A DNA stretch of 64,000 bases from Streptomyces sp. NBC_01551 (GCF_026339935.1 NZ_JAPEPX010000001.1:4397501-4461500), one strand, 5' to 3'; positions 8,121 to 16,375 are shown, counted from the stretch's first letter. The notes: a model not told the origin generated them from the letters alone. Made by a program: numbers and translations.

Positions 8121-8489
8121 GTGCAACTCGAAGCGCACGCCCCGTCCGTACCGCAGACCCAGACTCTCTCCCCGCCCGCAGTCCCGGAGGACTCCACCTT
8201 GACCCCGCTCACCGCGCTCACCGCGCTCGACGACGCCATCGAGAACCTCGGCGTTCCGGTTCCCTGCCGCACCTTCGACCCCGAGGTCTTCTTCGCCGAG
8301 TCCCCGGCCGACGTCGAGTACGCCAAGTCGCTCTGCCGCACCTGCCCGCTCGTCGAGGCCTGCCTCGCCGGCGCCGTCGAGCGCCGCGAGCCCTGGGGCG
8401 TCTGGGGTGGCGAGCTCTTCGTCCAGGGAGTCGTCGTGGCCCGCAAGCGGCCGCGTGGCCGTCCGCGCAAGAACCCGGTCTCGGCATGA
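8121..8489 (+). CDS. wblC: WhiB-family regulator WblC (WhiB7-type)
   Basis: A 122-aa iron-sulfur transcription factor. Four cluster cysteines are visible (C50 in PCRTFDP, then CRTCPLVEAC), then the GVWGG turn. It ends with the AT-hook RPRGRPRK, which marks the WhiB7/WblC subgroup. Known role: with SigA it switches on antibiotic-resistance genes (ribosome rescue, efflux, methyltransferases) when translation is inhibited, and sigR is a known target in S. coelicolor. The GTG start at 8121 has a GAGGAAGA ribosome site. The N-terminal 40 residues are low-complexity. It overlaps the next gene by ATGA. Control is likely by autoregulation and by the leader terminator. Confidence 0.95.
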   Translation: MQLEAHAPSVPQTQTLSPPAVPEDSTLTPLTALTALDDAIENLGVPVPCRTFDPEVFFAESPADVEYAKSLCRTCPLVEACLAGAVERREPWGVWGGELFVQGVVVARKRPRGRPRKNPVSA

Positions 8490-8818
8490 ACGCCATCGGA
8501 ACCATCGACCGCCCCCTGACGCACGACCCCTTGAAGCAGGCCCTCATGACCCCCTACGCCACCACGAGCGAGCAGCCGCACGGCTCCGCCACCGCAGACT
8601 TCATCACCGCAGGCGCGATCACCTCGCGTCAGAACAGGACCCGCGAAATGCAACTCATCCCAGAAGCCATGGCTCGTGCCCATATGGACGACCGCATGCG
8701 TGAGGCGGACGCCGAGCGTCACGCCCTGCGCCTGGTCGCCGCGCGCCGCATGCAGCGGCGAGCCGAGCGCGTCTCCATGCGCGCCCGGCGCGCGCTCGCC
8801 ATGGCGGTCATGCAGTAA
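8486..8818 (+). CDS. Conserved hypothetical protein translationally coupled to wblC
   Basis: Its ATG overlaps the wblC stop (ATGA, 8486-8489), giving 110 aa. The N-terminal half is weakly constrained. The C-terminal half, from ATG 8649 on, looks conserved: MQLIPEAMARAHMDDR, then a strongly basic helix-like stretch (RRMQRRAERVSMRARRALAMAVMQ region). An in-frame ATG at 8649 with an AGGAC site could give a 56-aa form. No known domain is recognised. The coupling suggests that it is made together with WblC during antibiotic stress. A strong terminator follows. Confidence 0.75.
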   Translation: MNAIGTIDRPLTHDPLKQALMTPYATTSEQPHGSATADFITAGAITSRQNRTREMQLIPEAMARAHMDDRMREADAERHALRLVAARRMQRRAERVSMRARRALAMAVMQ

Positions 8819-8836
8819 GAGCCGGCAGCGGCTCAC

Positions 8837-8872
8837 CCGGGGGGACCGGTCCGAAGGGACCGGTCCCCCCGG
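8837..8872 (+). terminator. Terminator of wblC operon
   Basis: A 16-bp perfect stem, CCGGGGGGACCGGTCC with GGACCGGTCCCCCCGG, has a GAAG tetraloop. The 3' tail (TGCGTT) is only weakly T-rich. Confidence 0.8.
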
Positions 8873-8918
8873 TGCGTTGCGCAGGGCGCTCCGGCCCCCG
8901 CGGGGATATCGTCTGGAG

Positions 8919-9125
8919 GTGGACCAGCCGACTCCCCACCCCACCCCGTCGGGGCATCAGGCCCAGCCCGTCGTCTGCGCGCGCTGCGGCACACAGTCCC
9001 CTGACGGCGCCCCGCCCACCTGGACTTGCTCCGTGGAGAACGGGACCAGACAGTACTTCTGCGTCGACTGCGCGCGCGCCAACCTCCGGGCGATCGAGGG
9101 CCGCCTCGACTCCTCCTGGTGGTGA
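8919..9125 (+). CDS. Small zinc-ribbon-like protein
   Basis: The 68-aa product carries two CXXC pairs, CARCG and FCVDC, about 30 residues apart, suggesting a single zinc ribbon. It otherwise shows no family I can name. GTG 8919 overlaps its own GGAGG, so a leaderless transcript is more likely, with GATATC at 8905-8910 as a possible -10. It ends 16 bp before the convergent ABC1-family gene. Confidence 0.75.
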   Translation: MDQPTPHPTPSGHQAQPVVCARCGTQSPDGAPPTWTCSVENGTRQYFCVDCARANLRAIEGRLDSSWW

Positions 9126-9141
9126 CGGGCCCGCCACCCGC

Positions 9142-10470
9142 TCAGTCCTCCGGCAGGAACCCCGGGAGCCACTCCTCCAGTTCGTCCCGCAGCCGCACGG
9201 TCGCCCCGAGCTGGCACAGCACGCCGATGGTGCTCAGCGTCACCCGGTGGATCAGCAGGTACGAGGGCGGCAGATTGATCTGACGGCCCAACTGGTGCGC
9301 GGGGGAGCGGGGATCCCCGATCCGCGCCGCCTGACCGCGCAGCCACGGCCGGGTGAAGGTGAACTCCTCCGCCTCGGCGGGCTCGATGATCGGCTTCAGG
9401 TAGTCCAGCACCGCCCCGGGATCCAGCTCGATGCTCTCCCTGACGAACCCCTCGGCGCGCAGGTGCCCGTAAACCCCCTCGGCGTCGCCGTCCAGCGTCA
9501 TCCGCAGCGACCTGCCGATGGGCCTCGGCCACCCGCCCGGCAGCCGGTCGACCGTGCCGAAGTCCAGCACGCCCAGCCGCATCCGCCCGTCGGCACCGGA
9601 TATCAGCCGGAAGTTGCCCGGATGCGGATCGGCGTGCAGCAGCCCGGTGCGCGCGGGTCCCGAGAAGAGGAACCGGGCCAGCAGCTGGCCCGCGCGGTCG
9701 CGCTCCTGCGGTGTGCCGTCGGCTATCACCTCCGACAGCGGGGTCCCCTCCATCCACTCGCTGACCAGGACCTGCTCGCCCTGGTGCACGACATCCGGCA
9801 CGACCACGTCGGCGTCGTCCGCGAAGGCGTCCGCGTGGCTGCGCTGCGCTTCCGCCTCCAGCTCGTAGTCCAACTCCTCGGAGACCCGGTCGCGCAGTTC
9901 CTTGATCAGCGGCTTGATGTCCATGCCCGGGACCAGCGGCCCCAGCAGCCCGGCGAACCGGCTCAGCTGCTTGAGGTCCGACAGCAGCGCCTCTCCGGCG
10001 CCCGGGTACTGGATCTTGACCGCGACCTGGCGGCCGTCGTGCCACACCGCCCGGTGCACCTGCCCGATCGAGGCGGCCGCGGCCGGCTTCTCCTCGAACT
10101 CCTCGAACAGGTCCCGCCAGTCCTCGCCGAGCCGCTCGGCCAGCACCTGCCGCACCGTCCCCGCCGGCAGCGGCGGGGCCGCCTCCTGGAGCTTGGTCAG
10201 CGCCGCCCGGTACGGTCCGGCGATCTCCTCGGGCAGTGCCGACTCGAAGACCGACAGGGCCTGCCCGAACTTCATGGCACCGCCCTTGAGTTCACCGAGG
10301 GTGCGGAACAGCTGCTCGGCGGTGCGCTGCTGGAGCTCGCGCGCCACTATCTCCGCCGACTTGCCCCCGATGCGCTTGCCCAGCCCCCAGGTGGCCCGGC
10401 CGGCGAAACCGAGCGGCAGCGCGGCCAGCTTGACCGTGCGGGTGACCGCTTTCCGGGGAAGATCAGACAC
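9142..10470 (-). CDS. ABC1/UbiB/ADCK family atypical kinase
   Basis: A 442-aa protein with the ABC1 signatures: the KxGQ motif in GGAMKFGQALSVFESALP, the Ala-rich loop AAAASIGQVHRAVW in place of a Gly loop, HADPHPGNF as catalytic loop and LDFGTV as the DFG metal site. Known family members act in isoprenoid-quinone or lipid metabolism as ATPases or atypical kinases, and the substrate here is unknown. The GTG start at 10470 has GGAGGGG five bases upstream. Mycobacteria carry an ABC1 gene (Rv3197) next to whiB7, so the neighbourhood is conserved. The ThiF-like gene follows upstream on the same strand with a 74-bp gap. Confidence 0.9.
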   Translation of the reverse strand: MSDLPRKAVTRTVKLAALPLGFAGRATWGLGKRIGGKSAEIVARELQQRTAEQLFRTLGELKGGAMKFGQALSVFESALPEEIAGPYRAALTKLQEAAPPLPAGTVRQVLAERLGEDWRDLFEEFEEKPAAAASIGQVHRAVWHDGRQVAVKIQYPGAGEALLSDLKQLSRFAGLLGPLVPGMDIKPLIKELRDRVSEELDYELEAEAQRSHADAFADDADVVVPDVVHQGEQVLVSEWMEGTPLSEVIADGTPQERDRAGQLLARFLFSGPARTGLLHADPHPGNFRLISGADGRMRLGVLDFGTVDRLPGGWPRPIGRSLRMTLDGDAEGVYGHLRAEGFVRESIELDPGAVLDYLKPIIEPAEAEEFTFTRPWLRGQAARIGDPRSPAHQLGRQINLPPSYLLIHRVTLSTIGVLCQLGATVRLRDELEEWLPGFLPED

Positions 10471-10544
10471 AACGCCCCTCCAGTTCGCAGACAGCTGTGC
10501 CGCAAGCGGCAGTTCGAGGTGACTCCCGGACGACAAGCATCGTG

Positions 10545-11687
10545 TCATGGCGCCCTCCCGGAGCCCGAGGCCGATCCCGACTCCGCCGCTTGCGCCGCGC
10601 CGGCGGCCGCGTCGGCCGCCGCGCACGGGCACTGCGGGTGGGCGCGGACCGGCGAGGGCTGCCAGTGCAGGGCGGGGAGGGAGGCCTCCCAGCGGGTGCC
10701 GGTCGAGGCGGGCAGCTCCCCGTCGAGGAAGGACAGGGCATGTGCCGCGGCCAGCCCCGCCACCGACGTGGAAAGGCCCAGGTCACATGCGGCCGCGGTG
10801 CGGCGGCGGTGCGCCGAGCGCCACTGGACCAGCATCCGGGGCCAGGCCGGGTCCCGGCCGACCCGGTCGCGCTCCATGCACCCCGCGCACGCCGTGGCAC
10901 CCGGGAGCACCAGCGGGCCCACCAGGCCGGTGCCCTCCAGCACCCCCGCGTACAGATGCGGGGTGCCCGCGGCGATCCAGTCGGCCGCGACGCCCGGATC
11001 CGGGGCCCAGGCGTGCAGCCCGTCCCGGGGCGCGACCACCACCAGGGCCGGCCCCGGCTCCGGGCCCCCGCACTCGCCGGCCCGCGGCGCCCGTCCCGGG
11101 GCCGACTCCCGCACCAGCGCCCCCGCCGCCTCGGCCCGCAGCCGGCCGACGCTGCCCGGTCCCAGCCCGCCCGGCGCCACGTCGGCCGCCTCCACCCGGC
11201 CCCCGTCCAGCACGTCGACCCGGCCGACCCCCGCTCCCGCCAGGACGGCGGCGATCACGGCGCCCACCCGGCCGCTGCCGCGCACCTGCACCCGTAAGGC
11301 CCGGCGGGCCGCGATCCCCCTGAGGTCCCCGCCGGGCTCCGGACGCACCAGCGACAGCGACGCCAGGTCCGGCCCCAGCCGCTCCAGCGTCTCCGGCCGG
11401 CGCCGCACGGCCTGGGCCCGCGGACCGCCCGCCGTGGCGTCGTCGAGCAGCCCGGCTCCCGCCAGCCGCCGCACCAACTCCGCCACCTGCCCTTCCGGAA
11501 GTCCCATCCCCGCGGCCTCCGACCGCAGCAGCTCCATCCCCCGCGTGCCGTCGATCCGGTCGATCAGCGAGCCCGTCGCCGTGTCCACCGGACCGAGCAC
11601 CACCGCGTGGGCGGGCGTCACCCCGAATTGCACCGTCTGCAGATCCCGCCAGGCCCGGGCGAGCGCCGGCTTCACTTTCGGATACAT
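10545..11687 (-). CDS. ThiF/E1-like adenylyltransferase family protein
   Basis: A 380-aa protein. The central Rossmann part (about 140-210) has RVQVRGSGRVGAVIAAVLAGAGV and VDVLDGGRVEAADVAPGG, matching the ThiF/MoeB/E1 nucleotide site and catalytic aspartate region. Possible zinc ligands are CAGCMERD and CPC near the C-terminus. The first 130 residues look like a winged-helix-type cap. No ubiquitin-like or sulfur-carrier partner is adjacent, so the substrate is unknown. The start is ATG 11687 after AGGGGGA. Families with this layout occur in peptide-azoline systems, but no YcaO or precursor gene is present here. Confidence 0.75.
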   Translation of the reverse strand: MYPKVKPALARAWRDLQTVQFGVTPAHAVVLGPVDTATGSLIDRIDGTRGMELLRSEAAGMGLPEGQVAELVRRLAGAGLLDDATAGGPRAQAVRRRPETLERLGPDLASLSLVRPEPGGDLRGIAARRALRVQVRGSGRVGAVIAAVLAGAGVGRVDVLDGGRVEAADVAPGGLGPGSVGRLRAEAAGALVRESAPGRAPRAGECGGPEPGPALVVVAPRDGLHAWAPDPGVAADWIAAGTPHLYAGVLEGTGLVGPLVLPGATACAGCMERDRVGRDPAWPRMLVQWRSAHRRRTAAACDLGLSTSVAGLAAAHALSFLDGELPASTGTRWEASLPALHWQPSPVRAHPQCPCAAADAAAGAAQAAESGSASGSGRAP

Positions 11688-11909
11688 CGCACTTCCCCCT
11701 CGTACGAGTGCGGCTGACCGCCGCGCCCAATTGCTCGTCCTCGCAGCGTGCCCGCCCGCCGCATTCGGTGCGGGAATTTGTCCACAGGCAAGGGGTATTA
11801 GGCATATGAGATGGAGAAAAAGGGTGTTTCCCGTGCGGGCGATGAATCGATCATGCTTGAAGCCCGCACGGGCGGGACTTCCGCGGCGACGACCGGGTAC
11901 CTTCGTGGC

Positions 11910-12449
11910 GTGTCCGCCGACCCATCGCAGCGCGCCGTCGAAGTCCGCCGGAGCGCGCGCCGCCGCAGGACCGTATCCGCCTACCGTGAGGGTGACCGGA
12001 CGGTCGTCCTGATCCCTGCCCGGATGTCCGAGGCGGAGGAGCAGCGCTGGGTGGGCGTCATGCTCGACAAACTGGCGGCCCAGGAGAGCAAACGCACCCT
12101 CGGCGACGCGGAACTCACCGAGCGGGCGGAGCGTTTGTCGGAGCAGTACTTCAGCGGCCGCGCCCGCCCCCGCTCGGTGCGCTGGGTCACCAACCAGAAC
12201 ACCCGCTGGGGCTCCTGCACCCCCGCCGAAGGCAGCATCCGGCTCTCGCACCGCCTCCAGGGCATGCCGGAGTACGTCGTCGACTACGTGCTGCTGCACG
12301 AGCTCGCCCACCTCCTCGTGCCCGGTCACGGCCCGCGTTTCTGGGAGCTGCTGGAGGCCTACCCGCGCACCGAGCGGGCCCGCGGCTACCTGGAGGGAGT
12401 GGTCGCCGCCGAGCGCCTGCCCAAGGTGCCCGCCGCCCGGGAGGAATGA
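11910..12449 (+). CDS. YgjP-like zinc metallopeptidase (DUF45/M48-like)
   Basis: A 179-aa protein with HELAHLLVPGHGPRFWELL, the HEXXH site plus third histidine of YgjP/WLM-type gluzincins, preceded by the family's WGSCTPAEGSIRLSHRLQ. Substrate unknown, probably cytosolic. GTG 11910 (VSADPSQ) is chosen because family sequence starts nearby and TACCTT at 11899-11904 could serve a leaderless transcript. ATGs at 11811 and 11853 are possible longer starts. It is divergent from the ThiF-like gene. Confidence 0.85.
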   Translation: MSADPSQRAVEVRRSARRRRTVSAYREGDRTVVLIPARMSEAEEQRWVGVMLDKLAAQESKRTLGDAELTERAERLSEQYFSGRARPRSVRWVTNQNTRWGSCTPAEGSIRLSHRLQGMPEYVVDYVLLHELAHLLVPGHGPRFWELLEAYPRTERARGYLEGVVAAERLPKVPAAREE

Positions 12450-12566
12450 CCTCACGTCACGCAACGTGATGTGTACCGGGTCGGTACCGACTTGGCCGGA
12501 TGTCGGCAGGAGCCGTTAGCCTGGGCGGCACGTATTCACAGTCGGGATGGGGGACGGTCGTTACGT

Positions 12567-14264
12567 ATGGCCAGGGAATTCCAACGAGGTCACAAGGCCA
12601 AGATCAGCGATCTGACGGCGGGCACCGACCTGTACGTGGGCGTGTCGATCACCGGGCCCGGACTCGCCTTCGATATCAGCTGTTTCGGGCTCGACGCGAA
12701 TGAGCAGCTGTCGGACGACCGTTACTTCGTCTTCTACAACCAGCCGAAGTCTCCGGAAGAGTCCATTCAGCAGCTCGGCGCGCAGGCCGGCGACAGCGAA
12801 TCCTTCCGGGTGACCCTCGACCGGATTCCGGCGGGCATTCACCGGCTGTCCTTCACCGCGTCGATCGACGGCGCCGGCCAGATGTCGCAGATCGGCCCGG
12901 GCTACATCCGGATCGTGGCCGGCGGCGAGGAAGTCGTCCGCTACTCCTTCACGGGCGCGGAGTTCAGCACCGAGCGCGCGCTGATGATCGGCGACTTCTA
13001 CCTCAAGGACGTGTGGCGCTTCGCCGCCGTCGGCCAGGGCTTCGACGGCGGACTCGCCGCGCTCCTGAAGAACTTCGGCGGCGAGGTCGCCGAGGAGGCG
13101 GAGCCGGAGCAGCAGGTCCCGGCCCAGGCCGCCGGCGCGCCCGGGTTCGCCCCGCCGCCGCAGGCCGCCGCCCCGGCGCCCGCGCCCGCCTTCGGCGCCC
13201 CCGCCCAGGCACCCGCACCCGCCCCGGCGGCCCCCGCGCCGGCGTTCGGCAGCCCGCCGCAGCCCGCCGCCCCGCAGCAGCAGCCGGTGCACTCGGCCCC
13301 CACCATGGTCGGGCCGCTCACCACGCCGCCCGCCGCCCCGTACGGCCAGCCGCCCCACCCCCCGCAGCAGCCCGGACCCCCTTCGTACGGGCAGGTCCCG
13401 GGCCGGCAGCCCGGTTACGGCGGCCAGGTGCCCCCGCCCGCCCCGGCCCCCGCGCCCTACGGGCAGCAGCCCTCGTACGGCCAGGTCCCGGGCCAGGCTC
13501 CCGGCCAGGTCCCCGGCCAGCAGCCGCCCGCGTACGGCCAGCAGCCCGGCTACGGCGGCCAGCAGCAGCCCCCGTACGGTCAGCAGCCCCAGCACGCCGC
13601 CGGAGCCGGCCTCGCCGCCGCCCTCCAGCCGTACAAGGAAGCCCCCACCGGCGCCCGCTGGACCCCGCAGAACCAGCAGCTCATGCGGGTAGACCTCGCG
13701 ATGGGCGGCCAGGCCGTCCTCGCCCGCCAGGGCAGCATGGTCCTGTACCAGGGCAAGGTCGACTTCAGCTACAAGGGCGCGGGCTTCGCCGGCCGCATCG
13801 TCGGCAACGCCACCGGCCAGGAGATGCAGCTGATGCGCTGCACCGGCCGCGGCCAGGTCTTCCTCGCCGAGACCGGCGCCCACCTGCACGCCATCGAGCT
13901 CCAGGGCGACGGGATCTGCGTCTCCGCCGAGAACGTGCTCGCCTTCGACGAGTCGCTCCAGCACGAGGTCCGCCGCATCGAGGGCCACGGCATCCCGGGC
14001 GGCGCCCTGTTCACCATGCAGTTCCAGGGCTCCGGCACGGTGATCGTCAAGACGCAGGGCGTGCCCGTAGTCCTGCCCGTCACCCCGACGACCTTCGCCG
14101 ACAGCAACGCCATCGTCGCCTGGTCCGCCGCCTCGCAGGTGATCATCTCCAGCCAGGTCCGGCTGCGGCGCAACGCCTACCCCGGCCACAGCGGGGAGAC
14201 CGTGAACCTCCAGTTCCGCGGCGCGCCCGGCAACTTCATCGTCGTCCAGCCGTACGAGGTCTGA
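12567..14264 (+). CDS. TerD-AIM24 fusion protein
   Basis: A 565-aa protein. Residues 1 to about 170 form a TerD/TerZ calcium-binding domain (LTAGTDLYVGVSITG, FDISCFGLDANEQLSDDRYFVFYNQ, LDRIPAGIHRLSFTASIDG, IGDFYLKDVWRFAAVGQGF). Residues about 172-350 are a Pro/Gln/Gly/Tyr-rich linker with repeated YGQQP and PGQ units. From about 360 an AIM24 beta-sandwich domain follows (LMRVDLAMGGQAVLARQGSMVLYQG, GHGIPGGALFTMQFQGSGTVIV, VNLQFRGAPGNFIVVQPYEV). TerD proteins are known for tellurite/stress roles in membrane-linked complexes. The joint with AIM24 is the notable feature. It is the first of three consecutive genes. Confidence 0.92.
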   Translation: MAREFQRGHKAKISDLTAGTDLYVGVSITGPGLAFDISCFGLDANEQLSDDRYFVFYNQPKSPEESIQQLGAQAGDSESFRVTLDRIPAGIHRLSFTASIDGAGQMSQIGPGYIRIVAGGEEVVRYSFTGAEFSTERALMIGDFYLKDVWRFAAVGQGFDGGLAALLKNFGGEVAEEAEPEQQVPAQAAGAPGFAPPPQAAAPAPAPAFGAPAQAPAPAPAAPAPAFGSPPQPAAPQQQPVHSAPTMVGPLTTPPAAPYGQPPHPPQQPGPPSYGQVPGRQPGYGGQVPPPAPAPAPYGQQPSYGQVPGQAPGQVPGQQPPAYGQQPGYGGQQQPPYGQQPQHAAGAGLAAALQPYKEAPTGARWTPQNQQLMRVDLAMGGQAVLARQGSMVLYQGKVDFSYKGAGFAGRIVGNATGQEMQLMRCTGRGQVFLAETGAHLHAIELQGDGICVSAENVLAFDESLQHEVRRIEGHGIPGGALFTMQFQGSGTVIVKTQGVPVVLPVTPTTFADSNAIVAWSAASQVIISSQVRLRRNAYPGHSGETVNLQFRGAPGNFIVVQPYEV

Positions 14265-14275
14265 GGGAGCCCGTC

Positions 14276-14965
14276 ATGAACGCAATGAACCAGCAGCTCG
14301 CGGGCTACGCCCCGACCCCCGTCACGGCCCGCATGGAGAACCACGGCCGGGCCATGCTCAAGGTCGCCATGCAGAGCGGCCAGGACCTCTTCGCGCGCAC
14401 CGGCTCGATGGTCGCGTACGAGGGCTTCGTCCAGTACGAGCCGAACCCGCCCGCCGTCCGCCAGATGGCCTCGCAGTGGCTCACCGGCGAAGGCGCACCG
14501 CTGATGAAGTGCACCGGAGACGGCCTGCTCTACCTGGCCGACTACGGCGCGGACGTCGTCGTCATCAACCTGAACAACGACGCGCTGTCCGTCAACGGCA
14601 CCAACGTGCTCGCCTTCGACGCGCACCTCCAGTGGGGCGTCGAGCGCGTCAAGGGCATGGCCAAGTTCGCCGGCCAGGGCCTGTTCAACGTGCAGATCGC
14701 CGGCACCGGCTGGGTCGCCATCACCTCCCGCGGCACCCCGATCGTGGTCGACTGCGGCCGCGGCGAGGACGAGACGTACGTCGACCCGGACGCGCTCGTC
14801 GCCTGGTCGCCGAACCTCAAGGTCAAGGGCAAGCGCAGCTTCAAGGCCTCGTCGATGATCGGCCGGGGCAGCGGGGAGGCCTACCAGATGGCCTTCTCCG
14901 GCCAGGGCATCGTCGTCGTACAGCCCAGCGAGGACAGCACCGACCGGCTCCGGGCCCGGGGCTGA
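14276..14965 (+). CDS. AIM24 family protein, copy 2
   Basis: A 229-aa stand-alone AIM24 domain: ARMENHGRAMLKVAMQSGQDLFARTGSMVAYEGFVQYE, with the TG(S/A)MV-Y segment shared with the fusion upstream. It continues FAGQGLFNVQIAGTGWVAIT and ends AYQMAFSGQGIVVVQPSED. AIM24-type proteins are beta-sandwich proteins of unknown molecular function. It starts 11 bp after the TerD-AIM24 stop (GAGGGAG ribosome site), so the genes form one operon. Its closest relatives in the window are the flanking two AIM24 domains. Confidence 0.92.
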   Translation: MNAMNQQLAGYAPTPVTARMENHGRAMLKVAMQSGQDLFARTGSMVAYEGFVQYEPNPPAVRQMASQWLTGEGAPLMKCTGDGLLYLADYGADVVVINLNNDALSVNGTNVLAFDAHLQWGVERVKGMAKFAGQGLFNVQIAGTGWVAITSRGTPIVVDCGRGEDETYVDPDALVAWSPNLKVKGKRSFKASSMIGRGSGEAYQMAFSGQGIVVVQPSEDSTDRLRARG

Positions 14966-14982
14966 GGGGGAGAAGGCACATC

Positions 14983-15738
14983 ATGCAGAGCTCACTTTTC
15001 GCCCATGCCGAGGCGCAGTCCCAGGAGCGGTACACCGTCCAGAACCCGCAGCTCCTGCGGGTCTCGCTGACCGGCTCCGACGACGTACTCGCCCGCAAGG
15101 GCGCGATGGTCGCCTACCAGGGCATCATCGACTTCGACGGCGAGTACCAGAGCGGCAACCAGCGAAACGCCCGCCGCCGCACCGGCGAGGGCCTCGACCT
15201 GATGCGCTGCTCCGGGCAGGGCACGGTCTACCTGGCCAACCTCGCCCAGTACGTGCACGTCGTCGACGTCGACCAGGACGGCCTGACGGTCGACAGCAGC
15301 TACGTCCTCGCCCTGGACTCCACCCTGCACACCGAGGTCATCGCGGTGGACAGCCAGTACGGGATCTCCGGGTCCGGCAAGTACCAGCTCAACATCTCCG
15401 GCCGCGGCAAGGTCGCCCTGATGACCTCCGGGCAGCCGCTGATGATGCAGGTCACGCCCGACAAGTACGTCAACGCCGACGCGGACGCGATCGTCGCCTG
15501 GTCGACCTCGCTCCGGGTGCAGATGCAGGCCCAGACGCACTCCACCGGCGTCTGGCGGCGACGCGGCAACACCGGCGAGGGCTGGGAGCTGAGCTTCCTC
15601 GGCACCGGCTACGCGCTGGTGCAGCCCAGCGAGGCGCTGCCGCCGCAGAACGCCCAGCTCGGCCAGGGCGTCGCCGCCCAGTTCGGCATGGGGCAGCACG
15701 GATCCCACGCCCAGAACCAGAACAACGCCTGGAACTGA
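14983..15738 (+). CDS. AIM24 family protein, copy 3
   Basis: A 251-aa AIM24 domain protein starting 17 bp after copy 2 behind GAGGGGGAGAAGG. It has LLRVSLTGSDDVLARKGAMVAYQGIIDFDGE, YGISGSGKYQLNISGRGKVALM, WELSFLGTGYALVQPSE and a Gln/Asn/His-rich tail. It completes a set of three tandem AIM24 domains that diverged but share the same segment order. A terminator-type hairpin ends the operon. Confidence 0.92.
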   Translation: MQSSLFAHAEAQSQERYTVQNPQLLRVSLTGSDDVLARKGAMVAYQGIIDFDGEYQSGNQRNARRRTGEGLDLMRCSGQGTVYLANLAQYVHVVDVDQDGLTVDSSYVLALDSTLHTEVIAVDSQYGISGSGKYQLNISGRGKVALMTSGQPLMMQVTPDKYVNADADAIVAWSTSLRVQMQAQTHSTGVWRRRGNTGEGWELSFLGTGYALVQPSEALPPQNAQLGQGVAAQFGMGQHGSHAQNQNNAWN

Positions 15739-15767
15739 CGAACACCGATTCCTCTACGAGAACAGCT

Positions 15768-15805
15768 GGAAGGGGCGCTCCCGCCGATGCGGGGACGCCC
15801 CTTCC
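15768..15805. terminator. Terminator between AIM24 operon and NUDIX gene
   Basis: GGAAGGGGCG pairs with CGCCCCTTCC around an 18-nt loop, with further GC pairing inside. It lies between convergent genes. Confidence 0.7.
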
Positions 15806-15838
15806 GTCCACTCCTCCGGCCTTCGCCGACCCGGTCCC

Positions 15839-16375
15839 TCAGAGCCTGGCCAGCGTCGCCTCCAGCAGCCGCACCACCGAGGTGTCGGCCACCTCGGCCA
15901 CCTCCGCGTAGGCGAACCAGCGCAGGTCCAGCGACTCCTCGCTGATCTCCGCGACCGCGTCGGCCGGAGCCAGCGCCGCGTACTGCACGTCCAGGTGCCA
16001 GTTGCACGGGGCCGGGATCGGATGCCGGTCCAGCCGCACCGGCCCGCCCGGCAGCAGGCTCAGCCCGGACGCGATGCCCGACTCCTCGACGGCCTCGCGC
16101 AGCGCGGCCCCGGCCAGCGTCGCGTCATCGGGCTCGCAGTGCCCGCCCATCTGCAGCCAGATGCCGAGCTTCTTGTGCAGGGTCAGCAGCACCCGGCCGC
16201 GCGCCGGGTCGATGACCAGCGCGCTGCCCGTGACGTGCCCGGCCCGGCAGGGCTTGTAGACCCCGTCCGGATGCTCGGCGAGGTGCTCCAGGTAGACGTC
16301 CCGCAGGGTGCTCTGCTGCTCGTCTTGGCCCTCGTACTTCTCCAGGACCAGGACGGTGTCGTCGTAGAGGCTCAC
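15839..16375 (-). CDS. NUDIX hydrolase
   Basis: A 178-aa protein with a full Nudix box, GGHCEPDDATLAGAALREAVEESGI (G-x5-E-x7-REUxEExGU), in a domain that begins LVIDPARGRVLLTLHKKLGIWLQMGG. The substrate cannot be assigned. The N-terminal 50 residues (YDDTVLVLEKY, TLRDVYLEHLAEHPDGVYKPCR) are typical of actinobacterial NUDIX proteins in this position. GTG 16375 overlaps the stop of the metalloprotease gene by 4 bp (GTGA), so the two are translationally coupled. Confidence 0.9.
   Translation of the reverse strand: MSLYDDTVLVLEKYEGQDEQQSTLRDVYLEHLAEHPDGVYKPCRAGHVTGSALVIDPARGRVLLTLHKKLGIWLQMGGHCEPDDATLAGAALREAVEESGIASGLSLLPGGPVRLDRHPIPAPCNWHLDVQYAALAPADAVAEISEESLDLRWFAYAEVAEVADTSVVRLLEATLARL

Noticed and set aside
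10545..11687. Azoline-peptide (TOMM/lasso) biosynthesis cluster around the ThiF-like gene
   Set aside because: No YcaO, dehydrogenase, precursor peptide or transporter gene is nearby.
13180..13600. Possible CRISPR-like or tandem DNA repeat in the TerD-AIM24 gene
   Set aside because: Irregular PQGY codon repeats in a coding linker. There are no regular spacers and no cas genes.
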